From contig NZ_JACKSH010000284.1 of the NCBI RefSeq assembly GCF_025821625.1, forward strand, positions 24,872-76,111: a stretch of 51,240 nucleotides of DNA. The letters are read 5' to 3'. The position numbers were made by a program, and so were the translations under genes. This document shows positions 15,503-23,830 of the stretch, piece by piece. Source of the DNA: Mycolicibacterium pyrenivorans. GTDB lineage: Bacteria; Actinomycetota; Actinomycetes; Mycobacteriales; Mycobacteriaceae. The notes beneath the pieces are model-generated. The model saw only the letters and a program-made list of their open reading frames with translations. It did no database searches and was not told the DNA's origin. Within the stretch, counting starts at the first letter, position 1. Each line of letters begins with the position of its first letter.

Positions 15503-16285
15503 CTAGTGGTCTGAATCCAGGTCCTGGATGAGTGCTTCGATGCGCGCGGCCTTCTCCGCATCGTCAACCGCTGCGCCGTTCTCCACCGCCACGACGAGCT
15601 CATCCGGCAACCCGCTGATCGCCGCGACCTCACTCGCAGTCAGATTGGTGCGATGACGCGCAGCGTAGAGCCTCTGACCCAGCGTTGCGGCCGGATGCTC
15701 GCTAGTGCGCAGCATCAGCTCGTCGTAGCGGCGCCGAATCACGCCGAGCGCCTTGACCACCTCCACTGCTGACCCGCGGCTATGCCGTACCGCCCGGGCT
15801 CCTATCTGTTCCAACTTGCGCAGATCGGCCAGAATCACCGAGGCGTGATCGACGAACTCTGGTGCATCGGCCGGCGGCAGATCGGCGATAGCTTGATCAA
15901 AACGAATGAGCGCTGGCTGGACCGCATCAGCCACCAACGACGCCAAAAATTCGCCATCGGCGCTGTCTGCGCTGCCAGTGCCCATGAAAGCCTCTGCCGG
16001 TTCGCCGTCGCGGATACGCGCTATCGTTCCCGCCGGCCACTGCAATATTTCTTCGAGCACGTGTCTAGTGCGTTCACGCGGCCAGGTGCGCCCCTTCTCG
16101 AAGCGGATCAGCGCAGTCGCGTTGATGATCCCCTCACGGGCGAGCTGGCGCTGAGAGATCCCGAGTTCGCGCCGCCGAGCTGCGACGGTCGCGCCGGCAC
16201 GAGCAATGCCAGGGTCCGGTGCGCCGTCTTCCACGGCGTCAGTGTAACCAGCAGGTATCGGCCGATCGGGATATCGCACCCGCAA
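15503..16285 (-). CDS. XRE-family transcription regulator with two HTH regions
   Basis: A 260-residue regulator. Residues about 31-85 form a Cro/CI helix-turn-helix (RRRELGISQRQLAREGIINATALIRFEKG). A long helical middle follows, and the C-terminus has a second HTH-like segment (RTNLTASEVAAISGLPDELVVAVENG). Possible starts are TTG 16,285 or in-frame GTGs downstream; none has a strong ribosome site. It is divergent from the whiB gene, with nested inverted repeats between them. That suggests autoregulation and control of whiB. The domain arrangement recalls regulators of actinobacterial plasmids and phages. Confidence 0.82.
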   Translation of the reverse strand: MRVRYPDRPIPAGYTDAVEDGAPDPGIARAGATVAARRRELGISQRQLAREGIINATALIRFEKGRTWPRERTRHVLEEILQWPAGTIARIRDGEPAEAFMGTGSADSADGEFLASLVADAVQPALIRFDQAIADLPPADAPEFVDHASVILADLRKLEQIGARAVRHSRGSAVEVVKALGVIRRRYDELMLRTSEHPAATLGQRLYAARHRTNLTASEVAAISGLPDELVVAVENGAAVDDAEKAARIEALIQDLDSDH

Positions 16286-16366
16286 AAGGAGTCATCGGTG
16301 GCGGCGCAGGTGCTTGCGTTCTAGATTTCCCTGGTTTGTGGCCGCTATCTCTCCTGGGTGTGCGTT

Positions 16367-16411
16367 GCAATACGATGAAAGTATTGCACTGCGATACTTT
16401 AGTGCTAGAGT
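16367..16411 (+). promoter_or_regulatory. whiB promoter with nested dyads
   Basis: GCAATAC (16,367-16,373) and GTATTGC (16,381-16,387) are an exact inverted repeat with a 7-nt spacer. A second exact repeat overlaps it: GCACT (16,386-16,390) and AGTGC (16,401-16,405). A -35-like TTGCAC (16,384-16,389) and a -10-like TAGAGT (16,406-16,411) are 16 bases apart. A repressor here, probably the XRE protein, would block RNA polymerase. Confidence 0.5.
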
Positions 16412-16446
16412 CCAGATCATTCGATAGCTCAGTGGGAGGAGCTTCA

Positions 16447-16743
16447 GTGACCGTGACACTCGAACGACCGGTAATCCGCAGCAGCAATGCACAGCCCTGC
16501 GTCTCAGACCCCGACAGGTGGGCGGCCGGCGGCAACGACCCCGAACTCAAGACCCTCTGCCGGGGCTGCCCCCGACGCTGGCAATGCGCCAAGGATGCCC
16601 TCGACACGCCGGGCGCCGAAGGCATGTGGTCCGGGGTGCACCTGCCCAAAGAGGGACGCGGCCGCAAGTTCGCGCTGCGCCAACTGCGCTCCTTGGCCGC
16701 TCACGGCGGTTTCGACGTTGCAGAAGATCTCGACGACGAATAG
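16447..16743 (+). CDS. whiB: WhiB-family iron-sulfur transcription factor
   Basis: A 98-residue WhiB-like protein. The four cluster cysteines are C18, C38, C41 and C47 (PCVS, then LCRGCPRRWQC). GMWSGVHLP is the glycine-tryptophan turn that contacts the sigma factor, and the basic KEGRGRKFALRQLR stretch follows as the DNA-binding part. GTG 16,447 follows GGGAGGA by seven bases, which decides the start; upstream in-frame codons lie in the promoter. Plasmid and phage WhiB proteins can interfere with chromosomal WhiB1/WhiB2. Its target here is unknown. Confidence 0.9.
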   Translation: MTVTLERPVIRSSNAQPCVSDPDRWAAGGNDPELKTLCRGCPRRWQCAKDALDTPGAEGMWSGVHLPKEGRGRKFALRQLRSLAAHGGFDVAEDLDDE

Positions 16744-16794
16744 GTCCGGCGGGCGGCCATCCTCATGGATAACCCCCGCGAGGGACGAAACACA

Positions 16795-17430
16795 ATGCGC
16801 CAGAACATCATTGCGATCCTCAGCGCGGCCGACGAGCCACTGAGTACCGCACAGGTCTACGCGGCCCTGGCTCAATGCCTCACCACCAGCAGCGTTCGCC
16901 GGCATCCCGCCACTCACGAACGTGTCTACCGACAACTCCTCAGCCTCCAGCGCAACGGCACCGTGCAGCGCACCTCCAAACACGGCCGGCACGTCTGCTG
17001 GTCAATGGCAACCGGCCAACGGCTGGCTGTGCCCGTCGCGTCGAACGGCCCCAGTGACATAACAGGCCTGCAGCCGGCAGCCCAGGAATGCGGCGCCGGC
17101 AGGGATCACCCAACGGCATCACCTGCAAGAGCGCTCGATGTGAGCGGTCGCATCGCAGTGCGGACATCCGACGAAACGGTGACCATGACTTATGGCCGGC
17201 CCGGTATCGACCGCTGCCGTGCTGTGATCGGGCAGCACGGATACACCACCATGCTGCGTGTGCAGCTCAACTACAACGCCCTCACAGCCGACGATATCGA
17301 AGCTGTCGAGCGCGCTATCGCCGAAATCGCCTGTCGAATGGTCCGTCTCGCGGCGGCGCAACGTCACGCCAACAGCCCTTTGTTCGGAGTCGCGCACGTC
17401 ATAGAGAACCTCAACCGGCGGCGGCTATGA
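16795..17430 (+). CDS. plasmid protein with winged-helix-like N-terminus
   Basis: A 211-residue protein I do not recognise. The first 75 residues (NIIAILSAADEPLSTAQVYAALAQ, then YRQLLSLQRNGTVQRTSKHGR) read like a winged helix-turn-helix. The middle is low in structure. The C-terminus (TADDIEAVERAIAEIACRMVRLAA) is helical. ATG 16,795 follows GAGGGA by about nine bases. It is 51 bases downstream of whiB and may be co-transcribed. A role in plasmid copy control or regulation is possible but only inferred from position. Confidence 0.6.
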   Translation: MRQNIIAILSAADEPLSTAQVYAALAQCLTTSSVRRHPATHERVYRQLLSLQRNGTVQRTSKHGRHVCWSMATGQRLAVPVASNGPSDITGLQPAAQECGAGRDHPTASPARALDVSGRIAVRTSDETVTMTYGRPGIDRCRAVIGQHGYTTMLRVQLNYNALTADDIEAVERAIAEIACRMVRLAAAQRHANSPLFGVAHVIENLNRRRL

Positions 17431-17858
17431 CCACCCCCAAGGAGTCCGCCAATTCGACGATCGTCTGACCATGGTTGACGCAGAGCCCGAGCCAGTGACC
17501 CGGCACTGTCTGCGGCTGGCCGTGCACCCCTACTCCAGAGTCTCCCAACGGATTCGCCACCTACGGGGCGATAGCGGTGCCTTGTCGGGCAGTCAGTATC
17601 TGGCTACTCGCGCCCCGAGCTGCCGCCTCCGTGGACTCCAAGCCAAGGAGGTATCCCCACACACCAGCGACTAACGCCGCTACCTGGCCACGACCACCAC
17701 CAGTGGCGACCAGGTTGCCGCACATGACATTTGAACAACGCGAGAGCCTCAGAAACGGCGAAACCCCCGGAGTACCAGTCCGAGGGTGAACGCCATCTGA
17801 AGTTATCCGAGTTACCAGGCTCGGCTCGTGCTCTCGCCCCTATCCCTAGGGAGCTGTC
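17431..17858. other. 428-bp stretch without a convincing gene
   Basis: Only short open frames occur, such as 17,471-17,674, which lacks a ribosome site. A perfect AAGGAGGT lies at 17,644-17,651 but no start codon follows at a useful distance. A 21-codon frame starts at ATG 17,725. The sequence CCCTAGGG lies just before the Rep candidate. It may be the leader of that gene. Confidence 0.4.
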
Positions 17859-19184
17859 GTGCAAGACACCTCTCACGGTAGCGCACGCCCGCGTGGAGCA
17901 CCAGTCGTTGCGCACCGTGAACGCAGATTGGCGGGACCAGAAAAGGTTGACCGCGGGTACCGCGGAACGAGCAAAACCAGGCCGCGACGCGGCACCGCCC
18001 GTACCCGCTCATGCCGGCAACGACAGGCCAGCCAGACCTCGTCGGCAGCAACGCAGCACTTCCTGCACCAGTTATCCCACGAGGTAGCCGGCCGCACACC
18101 AACAGCGATTCACCTCGAACTCGACGAAGATACCTACGCCGGCGTGCCATGCTGGCTGTCCGGCGAACAACGATGGGCCCGCGTCGCGGTCCCCATCGCC
18201 TACCTCAGCCACTACGACACCAAAGTCCGCCCCGCGATGCCGAGCAACCCCATCTCATTGCGCGCCCTCGTACGTGTCGCTGAGGCACGAGCCCGCTACG
18301 CGGACTGGACAACCGGGCGCAATAGCCGGCCAACCAATGCGCGGCTTGCCCGCGATACCGGTCTGTCCGTACGCACCGTGCAGCGGGCCGACACCACTCT
18401 GCGGTTGTTGGGCTTGGCCACGGAGGTCCTGCGGGGTAGGCAGCGTACCCGTGCAGAGCGGTTCGCGTCCTGGCGCGTCGGGGATCGTCACCGCGGTTGG
18501 GCATCAGTGTGGGCGCTGCATCACGCGCCGGTCCTACCCCTGTCACCCCACCCCCGTAAGGGGTCTCTTTTAAGTTCTTATCTCTTGATCTCTAGTAAAA
18601 AAGTTGTATCCAGCTGCGCCGGGGGCCATACGGCCCACACAAGAGGCGGCGCTCCGCGCCCAGCATCGACAAAGGAGATCCGCCGGCGACGACCAGAAAT
18701 TGCCCCAACGCCACGCGTGGCCTACTTGTTGGCTTGTGACTGGCTCCGTGACGAACGAACACCGCGGTGGGCGCGTCAACACTCCCCCAAGGCATGGGCA
18801 AGGATTCTGGCCGCGCTGGCGGCTCACCGCTGGACAGCCGACGATCTCAACCAGCTGCTCGCCGATTGGCAAGGCACCGGCGGGCACTGGATGCCCGAGA
18901 GACCGTACAAGCCCATCGGATTGGTCCGCTCAATCATCGCCTGGCACCTGGCGCACAACGGACTAGACGACCGACCCGCGGCCGCCGAAACCGCACGCCT
19001 AGCCGCAGAGCGCGCCCGCCAGACTCGTGCACGCGCAGCGTTTGAGGCAGAGCGCGCCGAGAATCGTCGCGCCCGCGAGGAAGGCCGCCGAGCGGTCGGT
19101 GGGCCCGGCCACACAGCGGCGTTCGCTGAACTGCGACGGCTCCAACGCAATCGCGCCGCCCGCCGGCCCGGTGATGGCCACTGA
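17859..19184 (+). CDS. candidate plasmid replication initiator (Rep) with HTH
   Basis: A 441-residue basic protein. A central helix-turn-helix (PTNARLARDTGLSVRTVQRADTTL, about residues 160-183) is followed by a linker, a conserved-looking block (SPKAWARILAALAAHRW and PYKPIGLVRSIIAWHL), and an Arg/Ala-rich helical tail. GTG 17,859 follows GGGAG by seven bases. The arrangement resembles Rep proteins of actinobacterial theta plasmids, but I cannot name a family firmly. An AT-rich patch inside the gene (about 18,565-18,612) is unusual for coding DNA here and could be an origin. It is convergent with the DUF2637 gene. Confidence 0.55.
   Translation: MQDTSHGSARPRGAPVVAHRERRLAGPEKVDRGYRGTSKTRPRRGTARTRSCRQRQASQTSSAATQHFLHQLSHEVAGRTPTAIHLELDEDTYAGVPCWLSGEQRWARVAVPIAYLSHYDTKVRPAMPSNPISLRALVRVAEARARYADWTTGRNSRPTNARLARDTGLSVRTVQRADTTLRLLGLATEVLRGRQRTRAERFASWRVGDRHRGWASVWALHHAPVLPLSPHPRKGSLLSSYLLISSKKVVSSCAGGHTAHTRGGAPRPASTKEIRRRRPEIAPTPRVAYLLACDWLRDERTPRWARQHSPKAWARILAALAAHRWTADDLNQLLADWQGTGGHWMPERPYKPIGLVRSIIAWHLAHNGLDDRPAAAETARLAAERARQTRARAAFEAERAENRRAREEGRRAVGGPGHTAAFAELRRLQRNRAARRPGDGH
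18550..18612. other. AT-rich patch with hairpin inside the Rep candidate
   Basis: ACCCC (18,550-18,554) and GGGGT (18,560-18,564) form a hairpin, followed by about 48 bases that are mostly A and T (CTCTTTTAAGTTCTTATC and on). The rest of the gene is about two-thirds GC. The patch could be a DNA unwinding element or an intragenic terminator; the protein segment it encodes (SLLSSYLLISSKKVVSS) looks like a linker. Confidence 0.45.
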
Positions 19185-19210
19185 GCCTGGCGGGCGAGCG
19201 GAGATCGCTC

Positions 19211-20254
19211 CTAGCCAGCGCTGACGTCGGCGAATTGCTCTGCGGCCGTGAGGATACGAGTCACCGTCGTGTGGTGAACTTCGTGCCGGCGGCCAATAGT
19301 GCTCGGTGGGGTGCCAGCCTCGCTCTCGGCCAGGATCTTGGCAACCAGATCCGGATCTTTGGACGTCACTCCCTCGCGCACCATCGACTCAGCCACCGGC
19401 CACCACCGATCAGCACGAGCACGGCTTTTGGTGGTCGAGTCATCGTCGGTCGTGGGCACGGATTCAGGACGGATCTGCACCGGAATACGCCCCGCCGCCG
19501 GCACCGCGGACAGCGCCCGTTCCGGAGCCTTCTGTGGCATTGGAGCATTCGGTGGCGCAGATTGTTCGGCCGAAAGAGTCACCGCCGGTCCTGTACCGGT
19601 CTCGTTCCTGGCCGGCGAGTCAAGACGCGCTGCCACGGCGGGTGCCCCTGAGGGCATTGGAACTCTATCTGCGGCAGTTCGCGGTGCCGCCGCAGGCTTG
19701 ATCGCCGAGTGGGAACCGTCATGCGCATACTGCGTAGTCGGCAACAACGTTTCCTCAGACCGTAGAGGTTGCATGCCTGCCTTCATGCGCGCCGCCACAG
19801 GGGCAGTCAGCACCAGGCCGCGGGTAGCGCCAAATACGGACAGATCGATGACAAGAGGTGCCACCCAAGCCATCTCGGCCGGGATACCCATTTCGACCGT
19901 GAACCCGTAGATCCCAAACGCCGACCAACCGAAAGCTCCGACAGTCACCCCCCACACCACGACAGACAGAATCTTGTCGCGCGCAGCGCGATCGAGCATC
20001 CGCGCCAGTGTGGGCAGGCCATGGATCGCGAGCATTAGCAGCGCAGGTGGTGCCGATGCCCAGCCGATGGCCATCCACCGACTGCCTTCGGTCGGCAGTT
20101 CCAACCATGCGTGGCCCACGTTGCCGGCGACCGACAATGCCGTGGCGACACTCAGCCAGAACCATAGGAAACGGCGATCTGCGCGCATCGTCGACCAGGC
20201 GGCCTTCTCCGCTGCGCTGCGCTGGGGCACGGTGTCGTCAGGAGAGCGACTCAT
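19211..20254 (-). CDS. DUF2637/SpdB-like membrane protein with C-terminal HTH
   Basis: A 347-residue protein. The N-terminal roughly 150 residues contain four membrane segments, ending in MAWVAPLVIDLSVFGATRG, the DUF2637 signature. These proteins occur on actinobacterial conjugative plasmids and relate to the spread (Spd) functions of Streptomyces. A long Ala/Pro-rich linker follows, then a soluble end with a helix-turn-helix-like segment (GTPPSTIGRRHEVHHTTVTRIL). It therefore may tether DNA or a partner to the membrane. It is convergent with the Rep candidate and divergent from the primase-like gene. Confidence 0.8.
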   Translation of the reverse strand: MSRSPDDTVPQRSAAEKAAWSTMRADRRFLWFWLSVATALSVAGNVGHAWLELPTEGSRWMAIGWASAPPALLMLAIHGLPTLARMLDRAARDKILSVVVWGVTVGAFGWSAFGIYGFTVEMGIPAEMAWVAPLVIDLSVFGATRGLVLTAPVAARMKAGMQPLRSEETLLPTTQYAHDGSHSAIKPAAAPRTAADRVPMPSGAPAVAARLDSPARNETGTGPAVTLSAEQSAPPNAPMPQKAPERALSAVPAAGRIPVQIRPESVPTTDDDSTTKSRARADRWWPVAESMVREGVTSKDPDLVAKILAESEAGTPPSTIGRRHEVHHTTVTRILTAAEQFADVSAG

Positions 20255-20388
20255 GACACCGACCCTATGACTCGTGCGCTGGGTCTTCGTGCACGATTTT
20301 GGCCGCTACGCCACACACTCCTGATAGTGCAACTAGGAAGCCGGCCCGTTCGCAGTACTGCATTTTTGTGGCCGGCATTAGGCGTGTC

Positions 20389-20407
20389 TGGTCGGTTAAA
20401 CCGACCA
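20389..20407. promoter_or_regulatory. 19-bp palindrome (operator candidate)
   Basis: TGGTCGGTT and AACCGACCA are exact inverted copies around a single A. A 9-bp arm with a 1-nt centre is the shape of a dimeric HTH operator. It is about 135 bases upstream of the DUF2637 start and 355 bases before the primase-like gene. Confidence 0.5.
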
Positions 20408-20547
20408 CTTCATGTCAAACTCGACCGCAACACGAGAACCAGGAGGAGCGTCGACCACATTGGCCACACGGCACACCTGTCGCCACGAGCGTGACGCCGG
20501 CCCCTAAAACTCGAAATCCCCGCCGTATCGACGGGGAATCCGAGATG

Positions 20548-20573
20548 TGAACTGAAGGGCCAACTTCAGTTCA
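20548..20573. repeat. 10-bp perfect inverted repeat
   Basis: TGAACTGAAG and CTTCAGTTCA pair perfectly around GGCCAA. The arms are AT-balanced with no U-run, so it is less like a terminator and more like a protein-binding site or origin cruciform. Confidence 0.5.
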
Positions 20574-20761
20574 CGGAGCCACCACAACCGCATTTTCCAC
20601 GACCGATTTTGGGGCCGACGCTGCGCTTCTCAGGGCACAGCGACGGGCTCCAGGATAAAGGACGCCCATGTGAGCCGCAATAGCGCACTCAGCGCTGCGC
20701 GCATTCACCGCAGCCGAGACATCAATAATGCTGGCCGCCAACTGGACTCGGTGGCACAGCC

Positions 20762-22717
20762 ATGACCATGACGGCTGATGCCCACGCGCAGACACACCAA
20801 GCAAGTGGACCGGCGCCAGAGCTCGTATGGAAACGACTCGCACGTCTCGTGGCAGCTCCGGGGCGCTCCCGAATGCGAGTGTGCAGCAGAGACACTGGCA
20901 AGTTCAGCGAAACGACCAAGCGCACCGATCGGCTTCCTTCCCGGCCGGCTGCGGTCTACTTGTACAGCCGCCGCCGAACCCAAATACTCTGGCTCGACTT
21001 CGATGCCAAACGCTACGGGCGCGCAGCCGTCGAGGCCGACATGGCCGCGGCGACCTCATGGCTGACCCAATGCGGGGGCGCGATCATTGCAGACAGATCC
21101 ACTAGCGGCGGCGGCCACCTCCTGTGTCCGCTCGCAATAGGCACCTCAGCGTCACTTGACGAAATGGTGCCCTTGGTCCGACTCCTAGCAGCTCGTCTCC
21201 CCACTCTCGACATCACTCCCAACACCAACGCCGAGACAGGTTGCATGACCCCGCCGGGCAGTCCCTGCCGCGAAGGCGGCTATCGCCAGCTAGTCGGCTC
21301 GCTTGATGACGCGATCGCAACACTGACGACGCGATCACAGCCCGACCTGTTGCCCCGGCTGTACATGCTGCTCGGCGCACTCAAGTCGCGTGGTCCCAGC
21401 ACCCCCTATGCCGCAACCCCAACGGCCGGCAGCCGCGCCGACTACCTTCACGGCGAAGGCGAGACACAAACCATCGCTGCTGCGTATGTACGCAGCGATC
21501 CCCTGCCCGCCGACGTCGAGGCCTACGCCACCCGTGCCGTCGTGACGCCCGCGCGCCCGACTTGGCAGTCCAACCATGAAGCCCGCATGGCTGTCGTCAC
21601 CCAGGCCATAGCGCGAGGCCACAGCCTGGCCACGCTCCGCGACATGATCAGCACCGGGGGTCCGTGGGAACACGGACTTGGCAGTGCCTACCGCCGCTAT
21701 CAGCACCGGGCCGAGGACGCTCTCGCCCGCGACATCGACAAAGCAACTAGCTGGCTGATCGACAACGTCTTAAAATCCTCACCCCCGCGGCACAAGAATA
21801 AGTACTCACCGGGGGGGCACAGGGGGTACCGGGGGCCACAGCCTTTGCGGGCGTGGCTGGCAAACGCAATGGCCTGGGCAGACGGTGAGTTCACCGGCAA
21901 GCGGTACCGATGGACAGTTCACGCAGTACTGCAGACCGTCGCTTTCCACGCCCTAGTGGCCGGGGAACAACGATCGGGTGTGTGGCTGGTAGGTGTGGGC
22001 GGCCGGACGCTGTCGTTGGGCGCCGGGCTACTCAGCGAGGACACAATGTGGCGCGTGCTGGCCGACCTACGGGAGCGTCCTGGCTCGCCACTGATCCTTG
22101 TACGAAAGCACATCGCAACAGAGCCTGACGTCTACGCGCTGACCACGCAAAACAAGATTCAAACCATGGCGGGGCGTGCCGAGCGTGTGCGCATTGAACC
22201 GGTCCACGACGCATGGGTGGTGCTTGGTCACCATCTCCGACGTATCTATGAACTCGTCGCATACCACGGCATGACGAGGCGTGCGGATCTGTACGCTGCT
22301 GCTGCCCTGCCCCGCGCCACAGCGGACACGATGATTACCGACCTGCGGGTAGCAGGCCTCATCGCCGTCACGGGCCGTGGCACGGTGGCGGCGGGAACTC
22401 ACAGCCTCGATGACATAGCGAACCGCCACCACCTCCATGAAACAAGGCAGGAACGGTTGGCGAAGCACCGTGAGGAGCGCGCCGCCTGGCGAACCTGGCT
22501 CCTTGAGCGTGCACGACAGCGAGATCTGACTCAGATCGGCGGCACTCCCCCACCATCATTGGACGCTGGCCAAGAAGTCGCGGACGACGCTGAGCACGCT
22601 GCATGGCTGGAGTCAGTGATGGCCACTGGCCCACCACATTACGACCCCGGAGCCGATGATCTCGATGCCATCGAGCTCATCGCGGAATTACTGGGCGGCC
22701 GTATCGTGGCCGCATAG
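20762..22717 (+). CDS. primase-like plasmid replication protein (AEP-type N-domain)
   Basis: A 651-residue protein. The first roughly 190 residues look like an archaeo-eukaryotic primase domain: LWLDFDAK with D79 and D81 (metal motif), STSGGGHLL with H119, and a Cys-bearing loop (GCMTPPGSPCREGGYRQLVG). The middle is helical. From about residue 350 a hinge (KYSPGGHRGYRGPQP) leads into winged-helix-like segments (DTMITDLRVAGLIAVTGRGT) and an acidic tail. This order fits Rep proteins that combine primase and DNA-binding functions. It is divergent from the DUF2637 gene. There is no helicase Walker motif, so host helicase is presumably used. Confidence 0.65.
   Translation: MTMTADAHAQTHQASGPAPELVWKRLARLVAAPGRSRMRVCSRDTGKFSETTKRTDRLPSRPAAVYLYSRRRTQILWLDFDAKRYGRAAVEADMAAATSWLTQCGGAIIADRSTSGGGHLLCPLAIGTSASLDEMVPLVRLLAARLPTLDITPNTNAETGCMTPPGSPCREGGYRQLVGSLDDAIATLTTRSQPDLLPRLYMLLGALKSRGPSTPYAATPTAGSRADYLHGEGETQTIAAAYVRSDPLPADVEAYATRAVVTPARPTWQSNHEARMAVVTQAIARGHSLATLRDMISTGGPWEHGLGSAYRRYQHRAEDALARDIDKATSWLIDNVLKSSPPRHKNKYSPGGHRGYRGPQPLRAWLANAMAWADGEFTGKRYRWTVHAVLQTVAFHALVAGEQRSGVWLVGVGGRTLSLGAGLLSEDTMWRVLADLRERPGSPLILVRKHIATEPDVYALTTQNKIQTMAGRAERVRIEPVHDAWVVLGHHLRRIYELVAYHGMTRRADLYAAAALPRATADTMITDLRVAGLIAVTGRGTVAAGTHSLDDIANRHHLHETRQERLAKHREERAAWRTWLLERARQRDLTQIGGTPPPSLDAGQEVADDAEHAAWLESVMATGPPHYDPGADDLDAIELIAELLGGRIVAA
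21811..21835 (+). repeat. G-rich tract with quadruplex potential
   Basis: Runs of seven, five and five G are spaced by CACA and TACC inside the hinge-coding part of the primase-like gene. The seven-G run could supply two of the four tracts of a G-quadruplex. Confidence 0.4.
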
Positions 22718-22724
22718 CCTGAAG

Positions 22725-22988
22725 TTACGAAGCTCTCGCGTGCGAGTCTTGCTGTTGCGAGTCAAGGTCTTGGCAGAATTCCCGCGCCTGCTCAATCAAA
22801 GCGTCGACGGCCGGCGCGATCATCTCGGCGATCGCCGTACCATTCGCCTCAGCGAACCTCTTTAACACTGCGTGGTCGTCTGTGGTCACCCGCCGCGCGA
22901 CCATCTTCGGGGAGGCGCGCACTTCCCGGCGTTGCCAATCAGGCCGATGCCGACGGCCCGAGGTAGCCGTCGTGGACGTCTCCGCCAT
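22725..22988 (-). CDS. small DNA-binding-like plasmid protein (RHH candidate)
   Basis: An 87-residue protein with a basic start (GRRHRPDWQRREVRASPKMVARRVTTDDHAVLKRFAEANG) followed by two helices (TAIAEMIAPAVDALIEQAREF). A strand-helix-helix of this size suits a ribbon-helix-helix repressor or partition accessory protein. It ends seven bases after the primase-like gene on the opposite strand, and is divergent from the HTH coiled-coil gene. The gap between them holds several inverted repeats, which it may bind. Confidence 0.55.
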   Translation of the reverse strand: MAETSTTATSGRRHRPDWQRREVRASPKMVARRVTTDDHAVLKRFAEANGTAIAEMIAPAVDALIEQAREFCQDLDSQQQDSHARAS

Positions 22989-23045
22989 ATCCAGCTCCGA
23001 TCATGTTGAGCCGTGCCGCCATGCACACAGCGTCTGCCTGCAGAA

Positions 23046-23192
23046 ATGTCGGAATAACCGACATCGATATAGTAGCGGTCGACCAGTGCAGCGTTGGCTA
23101 ACCCGGTCCCGCGTGTCCGATGTCGATAGATGTAGGTAATACCGCCAAAAGGCCTGTTCAGTACCGTCATCGTTGGGCCATAGGGGCGGTAT
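23046..23192. promoter_or_regulatory. cluster of inverted repeats in a divergent promoter
   Basis: ATGTCGG (23,046-23,052) and CCGACAT (23,058-23,064) are an exact dyad with a 5-nt spacer. ATGTCG recurs near 23,120. ATACCGCC (23,139-23,146) and GGCGGTAT (23,185-23,192) are a second, widely spaced exact pair; the right arm runs into TATAGT, a -10-like box for the downstream gene. Confidence 0.5.
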
Positions 23193-23233
23193 AGTAGTTC
23201 CATTCATGCGTGATCAGCGTTAGAGGGGTGGAA

Positions 23234-23830
23234 ATGGGCACTTCCCAACCCCCGCATGCTGGTCGCCCGACCATCTCCCTGGCCCAAGCGGCCAAACTTC
23301 TCGGCAAAGACTGGCGAACCGTTAAACGGATGGTCGAGGCTGGTCAACTCGACGGAGGGTCGACGCTCGCCGGCCAACGGCCCACCTACTACGTCTACGC
23401 CGACCAGGTCGCATCCTCCAGCCGCGCGTCCGCTACCTCCGACTCGCGCGAGCTCTTGGAAGCCATCGCTGGGCTTGAGCGCGATCTAGAGCAAGCCCGT
23501 GCCGCCGAAGCTCGGGCCCGCAACGATGAAGCTCAAGCACGTGCGTCCGCCGCCGCCGCCGAGGAAGTCAATAGAATCCTCCGCGCCAACCAATCAATCC
23601 TCCTCAACGCCGTTCAGGACTTTCAACAAGCAAGTGATGGCGCCGCCGCACTGATCGACGACTACCGCGCACTTACCGATCGACACTGGGCCGTCGCCGG
23701 GCAGTATCGAGATTCCGCCAATAGCTTCGCGAAAGCAGCCAGCAACTACCAGGACATCCTGGGCCAATTACTCACCCCAGACGACATCAGCGCACTAGCT
23801 CCGCCCGATCCGCCTCCCCACCGCACATAG
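23234..23830 (+). CDS. HTH and coiled-coil plasmid protein
   Basis: A 198-residue protein. Residues about 10-55 form a MerR/excisionase-like helix-turn-helix (ISLAQAAKLLGKDWRTVKRMVEAGQL, then the YYVYADQV strand). Residues about 70-125 are an Ala/Glu/Arg-rich coiled coil. The remainder is helical. ATG 23,234 is preceded by GAGGGG. Small proteins with a specific DNA-binding head and a coiled-coil tail occur as segregation or copy-control factors; the 1.4-kb repeat-bearing region that follows would be a natural target. This is inference. Confidence 0.65.
   Translation: MGTSQPPHAGRPTISLAQAAKLLGKDWRTVKRMVEAGQLDGGSTLAGQRPTYYVYADQVASSSRASATSDSRELLEAIAGLERDLEQARAAEARARNDEAQARASAAAAEEVNRILRANQSILLNAVQDFQQASDGAAALIDDYRALTDRHWAVAGQYRDSANSFAKAASNYQDILGQLLTPDDISALAPPDPPPHRT

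Larger units (their letters stand above)
20255..20761. other. intergenic region, candidate replication control or origin
   Basis: About 500 bases with no credible gene lie between the divergent DUF2637 and primase-like genes. It holds a 19-bp palindrome (20,389-20,407), a CCCCG...CGGGG stem near 20,519-20,535 and a 10-bp perfect hairpin (20,548-20,573). Clusters of this kind next to a replication gene fit an origin or a repressor region. Confidence 0.4.
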
